Part shown: positions 7,156-10,835 of the stretch, one piece after another
Layout: each line of letters opens with the position of its first letter
Numbering within the stretch: the stretch's first letter is position 1
Assembly (NCBI GenBank): GCA_020355945.1
Contig: CP070627.1
Span: forward strand, 4,090,622-4,101,456
Length of the DNA stretch: 10,835 nucleotides
Source of the DNA: Candidatus Aminicenantota bacterium
GTDB lineage: Bacteria; Acidobacteriota; Aminicenantia; UBA2199
Direction of reading: 5' to 3'
The notes under the pieces: generated by a model
The model's input: the letters and a program-made list of their open reading frames with translations, nothing else
What the model was told of the DNA's origin: nothing
Database searches by the model: none
Translations under genes and position numbers: made by a program

Positions 7156-7557
7156 TTATTCCTTTTCAAAAAGTACTTTCAACCCTTCCTTTTTTAGAAC
7201 TTTACGAATTTTCTTTTCAATTTTTTTCAACGAATCCTTTTCGGAAATCTCCACTTTCTTACCGGTTTTGGAATTGCTAATCATAAGTGTACCGCCGGTT
7301 TTTTTCTTATTAATTCCTTTCAGAAGTGCGGCCAGGAGTATGGCGGTTTCAGCGGCAAATAAAGTAACCTGGATGACTTGCAGGATTAAACCGGTGTCTA
7401 CACCTCTTGTAGGGATTTTAGGGATTTGTTTTGTTTTTAATTGAACCGCTGCTGCTTTTCCCAATCCTTTTTCCAGTTCCACTGCGACATTGGCAGTATC
7501 ACTGCGATTCCCGGATAAAACCTCGATGTTCAACCGCATCTCTTCGTTTTCACCCAT
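7156..7557 (-). CDS. Small membrane protein resembling EACC1
   Basis: The product has 133 residues in three parts. Residues 1-48 are a short strand-forming N-terminus (MRLNIEVLSG near 7-16). Residues 54-81 form a hydrophobic, probably membrane-spanning helix. Residues 88-133 form a cytoplasmic-looking tail with two strands (GTLMISN, KKVEIS) followed by a lysine-rich helix. This order (N-terminal domain, hydrophobic helix, GxxVxVS-type strand pair, helix) is how I recall effector-associated constant component 1, a small protein found beside caspase, trypsin and other effectors in bacterial conflict systems. Here too it sits directly upstream of a caspase gene. The assignment rests on architecture and context, not on an alignment. 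The ATG at 7557 has GAGG seven bases upstream. EACC1 proteins are thought to couple effectors to their regulators; the biochemical role is not established. Confidence 0.65.
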   Translation of the reverse strand: MGENEEMRLNIEVLSGNRSDTANVAVELEKGLGKAAAVQLKTKQIPKIPTRGVDTGLILQVIQVTLFAAETAILLAALLKGINKKKTGGTLMISNSKTGKKVEISEKDSLKKIEKKIRKVLKKEGLKVLFEKE

Positions 7558-7592
7558 TGATCTACCTCAACATTTCTTTTTTTTCTGACTTC

Positions 7593-7628
7593 ATTTTACT
7601 AGAAATACATATGTAATTCAATAGAGAA
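7593..7628 (-). promoter_or_regulatory. Promoter of the EACC1-caspase operon
   Basis: On the minus strand, TTGAAT (7621-7616) and TAAAAT (7598-7593) are separated by 17 bases. TTCTCTATTGA (7628-7618) overlaps the -35 box exactly as in the promoter of caspase copy 1, and the spacers share an ATTTCT block next to the -10. The two units are therefore likely expressed together or descend from one duplicated promoter. Confidence 0.65.
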
Positions 7629-7690
7629 TTTTTTTTTAACTGGAATAAGAGGCGATAAAATCTTAATGAATCCCTGCCGCCAAAATGAGC

Positions 7691-7712
7691 TGAGCGCCTA
7701 ACAATGCGCTCA
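7691..7712 (-). terminator. Hairpin after the HEPN gene
   Basis: TGAGCGC (7712-7706 on the minus strand) pairs perfectly with GCGCTCA (7697-7691) around an 8-nt loop, seven bases after the HEPN stop codon. Only a short T run follows at some distance, so termination would be weak. The spacer from here to the EACC1 promoter (7629-7690) shows nothing else recognisable. Confidence 0.35.
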
Positions 7713-7718
7713 AATGTA

Positions 7719-8219
7719 TTAAGTCGATTCTTTTTGTTTCATGATGTCGCGTATCTCTTTTATGAATTTCCCCATCTCCATATCTAATTTCTCGATGGTT
7801 TTTTCAAAATCATCCACCAGCCCCTTCATCTTACCCCAATCCAGTTCAAATAAATACGCATGCCTGAAGAAATGCCTGAAATTCTTATAATCCAGGAGTT
7901 TTTTATATAAATCTATCGAAATAACTTTTGGCCTTACATCCTCGATCTCTAAAAGCATTCTTTTGAGTAAAGTAGAATGCCATTCTTCTTTATCTACCCT
8001 ATTCCCAAACACCGAAGCAATGTCTTTGAAAATATTTTCAGCCCCATTATAGAAATTATGAAGCAAATAACCGGCAGCAGAGCAATCAAATTTATCAGGC
8101 TTCTTGTCCCCAAAATTGGACTTTAATTCCTCCATATCATCCTTTAAAGACAAAAGCTTTTCCAATTCAAATTTTATGTCAGATAATAAGGTTTTTATTA
8201 TCCTTTCTTCCTCTGTCAT
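7719..8219 (-). CDS. hepT: HEPN-domain toxin, HepT type
   Basis: This is a 166-residue, mostly helical HEPN-superfamily protein. It carries the hallmark RX4HXY motif in full: Arg115, four residues, His120, Ala121, Tyr122 (RHFFRHAY). In HepT toxins this Arg/His pair is the ribonuclease site, and the tyrosine is the residue that the partner MntA blocks by AMPylation. The gene overlaps the upstream MNT gene by 41 bases, the usual compact, co-translated arrangement for this toxin-antitoxin class, and its ATG is preceded by GGAG nine bases upstream inside the MNT gene. The N-terminal 45 residues are a charged helix. The product is expected to be a cytoplasmic RNase that is inert while the antitoxin is present. 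The precise HEPN subfamily cannot be fixed by eye. Confidence 0.8.
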   Translation of the reverse strand: MTEEERIIKTLLSDIKFELEKLLSLKDDMEELKSNFGDKKPDKFDCSAAGYLLHNFYNGAENIFKDIASVFGNRVDKEEWHSTLLKRMLLEIEDVRPKVISIDLYKKLLDYKNFRHFFRHAYLFELDWGKMKGLVDDFEKTIEKLDMEMGKFIKEIRDIMKQKEST

Positions 8220-8562
8220 AAATGATCTCTCCTTTTTCCAGGATCATGGCTTTAAATTTCGGGTCATCATCCAGGTCCACCAGGTCAATGGGCCAGGTAA
8301 TCCGATCCGTAAGCCTGGAATACAATTTAAAAAAATCCCCTTTATTCAACCCAATCAGCCCGATATCGATATCAGAATGTTCGGTGAATTTTTCCTTGTC
8401 TATAATAGAACCGAAAAGCACAACTTTTTCAACGTTAAATTCAGTGATGATGTTTATAATATGGGGCAAATTTTTCCTTAACTTTTTAAACAGTTTAAAT
8501 CGTTCTTCTTTCTCTCTGTCAAGTCTCTTTCTCAGGGATTCCAATATCTTATTTTTATTCAT
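8179..8562 (-). CDS. mntA: Minimal nucleotidyltransferase (MNT) antitoxin, MntA type
   Basis: This is a 127-residue protein of the DNA polymerase beta-like nucleotidyltransferase superfamily. The signature is intact: LFGS (Gly51-Ser52), then Asp64 and Asp66 in SDID, and a third metal-binding aspartate at Asp93 in WPIDLVDLD. The spacing between GS and the first Asp is 11 residues, one more than the common GSX10DXD. In MntA/HepT modules this enzyme transfers AMP from ATP to the HEPN toxin and so neutralises it. The first 35 residues are a highly charged helical extension. The ribosome site before the ATG at 8562 is weak (GAAAG directly adjoining), but no other in-frame start fits. It is promoter-proximal and overlaps the toxin gene, as expected for this pair. 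Confidence 0.82.
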   Translation of the reverse strand: MNKNKILESLRKRLDREKEERFKLFKKLRKNLPHIINIITEFNVEKVVLFGSIIDKEKFTEHSDIDIGLIGLNKGDFFKLYSRLTDRITWPIDLVDLDDDPKFKAMILEKGEIIYDRGRKDNKNLII

Positions 8563-8586
8563 CTTTCATACCGATACCAGGATAAA

Positions 8587-8615
8587 TTATTATCACATGA
8601 CCTAGTTAAAGTCAA
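8587..8615 (-). promoter_or_regulatory. Promoter of the mntA-hepT operon
   Basis: On the minus strand, TTGACT (8615-8610) and TAATAA (8592-8587) are separated by 17 bases, about 25 bases before the ATG of the MNT gene. It lies directly after the stop codon region of the secreted-protein gene, so the toxin-antitoxin pair appears to be its own transcription unit. Confidence 0.55.
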
Positions 8616-8618
8616 CCA

Positions 8619-8816
8619 TTATTTCGACTTCGGTGAAATCTTTATATTTACTCTCTGCAAACGATTTTTACTTTTATTGATAAATACCAATTCATAAAGG
8701 CCAACAAAACCAGGCCCGGGTCCCCAGGAAAAAATTCCCTGCCGTGCATTCAAAAAGGAACCAATGGGAAGCTGTTTCAATTGATTACCCACCACCTGGT
8801 GACCGATGTAATTAGA
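8619..8816 (-). pseudogene. Displaced C-terminal segment of the secreted protein
   Basis: After the palindromic element at 8817-8848, the frame continuing from TCT-AAT-TAC encodes 65 residues ending in a stop at 8619. The segment reads like the last Ig-like module of a secreted protein (QLPIGSFLNARQGIFSWGPG, then GFVGLYELVF, then a lysine-rich strand). It has no start or ribosome site of its own. Deleting the 32-bp element joins it in frame to the upstream gene, giving a 691-residue product, so I read it as the original C-terminus now lost through a frameshift. Confidence 0.65.
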
Positions 8817-10726
8817 CAAGGGGGCAAGCAAGGGGGCAAGCCCCCTTGTTCCCTTTTAGTGTTAGAGAAATTAATGCTGCTTCCTGTATTTTGGATGGTA
8901 AAATACCGACTGCCAATGCCGTCGTTATTCCCGGCATTATCCGCGGCAGTCCACTGGATAGTATGAACACCGTCTTCATAAGCCGTAGTATCCAGGTAAA
9001 AATAACCCACAGCGCCATTACTGTTGGCATAACCGGGAAACAATGTGGAAATATCTTCTCGATAGATATTGTAGGTGGGATGACCGATATTGATTCCATC
9101 TACATAGACATTGATGGTGGAACCGTCAATCGGAATACTGTTGGGCTGCGGGGCCAGTACCCATCCCCAATTGATAAAACCGCTGCCTGAGGCAGTACCA
9201 CCCTGGGTAGGGGTGTCGATGGCTCCAAAAGGTTTCACTGCATTGGCATTGTCACAGGTTATGGTTTTGGTTCCTAATGTCACTTGATGCCCGGTGATGT
9301 CTGTGGCAATGGCATGAAGGGTAAAGGTTCCATTTCCGCTGTTGGGCAGGAAATTGGTTAACATCATATATCCCCATCCGGCCCTGGAATTATTGGGGTA
9401 GTCAGGGTAAGCGGTTTCAATATCCGGCCGGGCACCTTCTACAAACGTGGCCTCTCCGATAAACACCAGGTTACTGCCGGACTCCCGGTATATCTCTGCA
9501 CGATCAACACCAATATCATCCAATACCCAGCCCGTAACCGCGATGCTGCTGCGTACCGTCGAACCATGCACCGGTGTATCAAAACTTCCAAAAGGCGGTT
9601 CATCACTGCCTGCTTGATAAACATTTAAGGTAACATTTACGGTTTGGGGGGAATTGCTGGCATTGGAAGAGCTGACCGTAATGGCGGCGGTACAGGTCCC
9701 TGCGGACAACCCGGTAGAATCCACTGAAACAGTCACCGTGCCGGTCCCGGTCCCGGAACCGGGTGTGCAGTTGAGCCAACCGGCATTGTCGGTCACTGCC
9801 CAGTTTAAGGTGCCGGTTCCGCTGTTACTGATAGTAAAAGCCTGGGACGAAGGAGAGGGACCTGATTCATAGCAGTTAAAATTGAGTTGACTTTTATTGA
9901 GACTGATAACCGGGGAGGGGGTTGTCCCTCCGTTACCGTCCCATCCGGCTATTCTGGCCAGCAGCCACCAAAATGCCCTTGCTTTATTTTCGCAGCTTTC
10001 ATAGGTGGTGTGACCGGCCTGGTCACCATGATAATGCGGGTGTTCCATGGGGATCCCATTTACTTTATACTGCTGACCATTATACCAACAATCAAGATCG
10101 GCAAAATCAAATAAAAATTTATTGTTATTTCGACAGTAGTTCCTGATTTGATTGTTCCTGTTGTACCGGTTTTGTTCTTCACTTTGGGCATTCCCGGTCA
10201 TGTAAATAAAGGTGACATCGGGATATTCTGCTTCTAACTGGGCCATGGCATTCAAGTATACCTGGGTTTCCGATTGGCTGTAGTAATCCAATTGAGAACA
10301 CCAGGCCCAAAGAGAAATATTGACATCAAAGCTGTTTAAAACCGACCGGGTGATATTCAATCCATAGTTACCTTCCCAGTATAAATCCGGGGTGACATAG
10401 GTCTCACAATAACTATCGAAATACTGTCCATCCATCAAACTGAGATATTGGGTAGTTTGGGGAACATTGCAATTATCAGGATAAAAGTGGTATTTTGAAT
10501 TGGCATCGGATAATCGTTCTAATCCTACTGTGATTTGTTCGCCGTGCGAGGTGTGGGCATAGTGGATTTTCAGCATGCTTTTTACTTTATTGATCCAGGT
10601 ATCCGGGATTTTGCCGATATCCGTGCAGGTATGATCAATGATAACCCCCTGGGGAAACATGGTTGCTGAAAATAAGATCATCACAGCAATTATTAAGAAA
10701 AAGTGCGAATATTTATAATGATTCAT
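8777..10726 (-). CDS. Secreted SGNH-like hydrolase with BACON and Ig-like modules, frameshifted end
   Basis: This is a 649-residue exported protein. Residues 1-26 are a clear signal peptide. Residues 28-262 look like a divergent SGNH-type hydrolase domain: HYAHTSHGEQ (55-64), the WAWCSQ segment (140-145), YMTGN (175-179), DFADLD (207-212) and a histidine cluster HPHYHGD (229-235). These motifs fit a family common in secreted proteins, but catalytic residues cannot be assigned with confidence. Residues 275-370 match a BACON domain (FTISNSGTGTLNWAV, GWL..TPGSGTGTGTVTVSV). Two related modules follow, each opening PFG-(S/A)-(F/I)-DTP (378 and 499) with GWVLDD or GWVLAP. AGGAGG lies five bases before the ATG. 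The final 24 residues are translation of a palindromic insertion and out-of-frame sequence. The likely role is extracellular or cell-surface carbohydrate or ester binding or processing. Confidence 0.8.
   Translation of the reverse strand: MNHYKYSHFFLIIAVMILFSATMFPQGVIIDHTCTDIGKIPDTWINKVKSMLKIHYAHTSHGEQITVGLERLSDANSKYHFYPDNCNVPQTTQYLSLMDGQYFDSYCETYVTPDLYWEGNYGLNITRSVLNSFDVNISLWAWCSQLDYYSQSETQVYLNAMAQLEAEYPDVTFIYMTGNAQSEEQNRYNRNNQIRNYCRNNNKFLFDFADLDCWYNGQQYKVNGIPMEHPHYHGDQAGHTTYESCENKARAFWWLLARIAGWDGNGGTTPSPVISLNKSQLNFNCYESGPSPSSQAFTISNSGTGTLNWAVTDNAGWLNCTPGSGTGTGTVTVSVDSTGLSAGTCTAAITVSSSNASNSPQTVNVTLNVYQAGSDEPPFGSFDTPVHGSTVRSSIAVTGWVLDDIGVDRAEIYRESGSNLVFIGEATFVEGARPDIETAYPDYPNNSRAGWGYMMLTNFLPNSGNGTFTLHAIATDITGHQVTLGTKTITCDNANAVKPFGAIDTPTQGGTASGSGFINWGWVLAPQPNSIPIDGSTINVYVDGINIGHPTYNIYREDISTLFPGYANSNGAVGYFYLDTTAYEDGVHTIQWTAADNAGNNDGIGSRYFTIQNTGSSINFSNTKREQGGLPPCLPPCLITSVTRWWVIN
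8817..8848. repeat. 32-bp palindromic element interrupting the secreted-protein gene
   Basis: The element is two tandem copies of CAAGGGGGCAAG (8817-8828, 8829-8840) followed by the complement CCCCCTTG (8841-8848). CAAGGGGGC (8829-8837) and GCCCCCTTG (8840-8848) form a perfect 9-bp stem with a 2-nt gap. Its length (32, not a multiple of 3) shifts the reading frame of the host gene. Removing exactly these 32 bases restores an uninterrupted frame. Confidence 0.75.
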
Positions 10727-10729
10727 TAT

Positions 10730-10782
10730 TTCCTCCTTTGTTGAGACAAGAGAATTTTAAACAAAGTAAAAGATTTTTTCAA
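10730..10782 (-). promoter_or_regulatory. Promoter and ribosome site of the secreted-protein gene
   Basis: On the minus strand, TTGAAA (10782-10777) and TAAAAT (10759-10754) are separated by 17 bases. An AGGAGG ribosome site follows five bases before the ATG at 10726. This is a well-formed housekeeping promoter, so the gene looks independently transcribed. Confidence 0.6.
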
Positions 10783-10835
10783 CCTCCTGGCGAGACCTAA
10801 ATCCACCGCCTATTTTTTTAAGCCGCGAAGACACG

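Noticed and set aside
7131..7169. TTG start extending caspase copy 2 by 13 residues
   Set aside because: The extension is absent from the paralog, overlaps the EACC1-like gene and has no well-spaced ribosome site, whereas the ATG at 7130 has both alignment and GGAAG support.
7691..7712. Integron attC-like site (GCCTAAC/GTTAGGC box) after the HEPN gene
   Set aside because: Only one core box is present; no matching second box or L-box arms exist within a plausible distance, so a simple hairpin explains it better.
8619..8831. Independent 70-codon gene starting at a TTG
   Set aside because: The start lies inside the palindromic element and there is no ribosome site; the sequence is better explained as the displaced C-terminus of the secreted protein.
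10821..10835. AGCCGCGAAGACACG at the window end, possible start of a dispersed repeat
   Set aside because: Similar strings recur in intergenic regions of some bacterial genomes, but only 15 bases are visible before the window stops.
1..10835. tRNA, rRNA, CRISPR array, transposase or integrase genes
   Set aside because: None was seen: no cloverleaf-like segments, no regularly spaced direct repeats and no recognisable transposase or recombinase motifs on either strand.

Overview
The window looks like an accessory (defence or conflict) region of a bacterium with moderate GC. The secreted BACON/Ig-like protein, the membrane caspases, the Roco GTPase and the many short palindromes between genes are all reminiscent of large-genome, socially complex bacteria such as Candidatus Aminicenantes (Acidobacteriota-like). 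That assignment is an inference from style; no marker gene is present.

Layout. Positions 1-140 hold the 5' end of a minus-strand gene with a signal-peptide-like start. Positions 141-702 hold no convincing gene but several palindromes, including a nested one of about 138 bp (352-489). Next is a three-part core: a minus-strand caspase with about six predicted membrane helices (703-2415), a plus-strand LRR-Roc-COR (Roco) GTPase with an unusual C-terminal nuclease-like extension (2785-5382), and a minus-strand paralogous membrane caspase (5412-7130). The second caspase is preceded in its operon by a small membrane protein resembling effector-associated constant component 1 (EACC1, 7156-7557). The two caspase transcription units start from nearly identical promoter segments. 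The one at 2447-2475 abuts a perfect 10-bp inverted repeat in the divergent caspase/Roco spacer.

Downstream on the minus strand are an overlapping MNT nucleotidyltransferase/HEPN pair of the MntA/HepT toxin-antitoxin type (7719-8562) and a secreted SGNH-like, BACON and Ig-like protein (8619-10726). The last 65 codons of the secreted protein are out of frame because of a 32-bp palindromic element; removing it exactly restores the frame.

Proposed working. The Roco protein would sense a trigger through its leucine-rich repeats and switch through its GTPase. The membrane caspases and the small EACC1-like partner would be the proteolytic effector arm, giving a suicide or signalling response comparable in logic to eukaryotic NLR/Roco-caspase pathways. 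Domain identities are seen directly in conserved motifs. The joint function is inferred from gene order, shared promoters and published knowledge of EACC1/caspase conflict systems.
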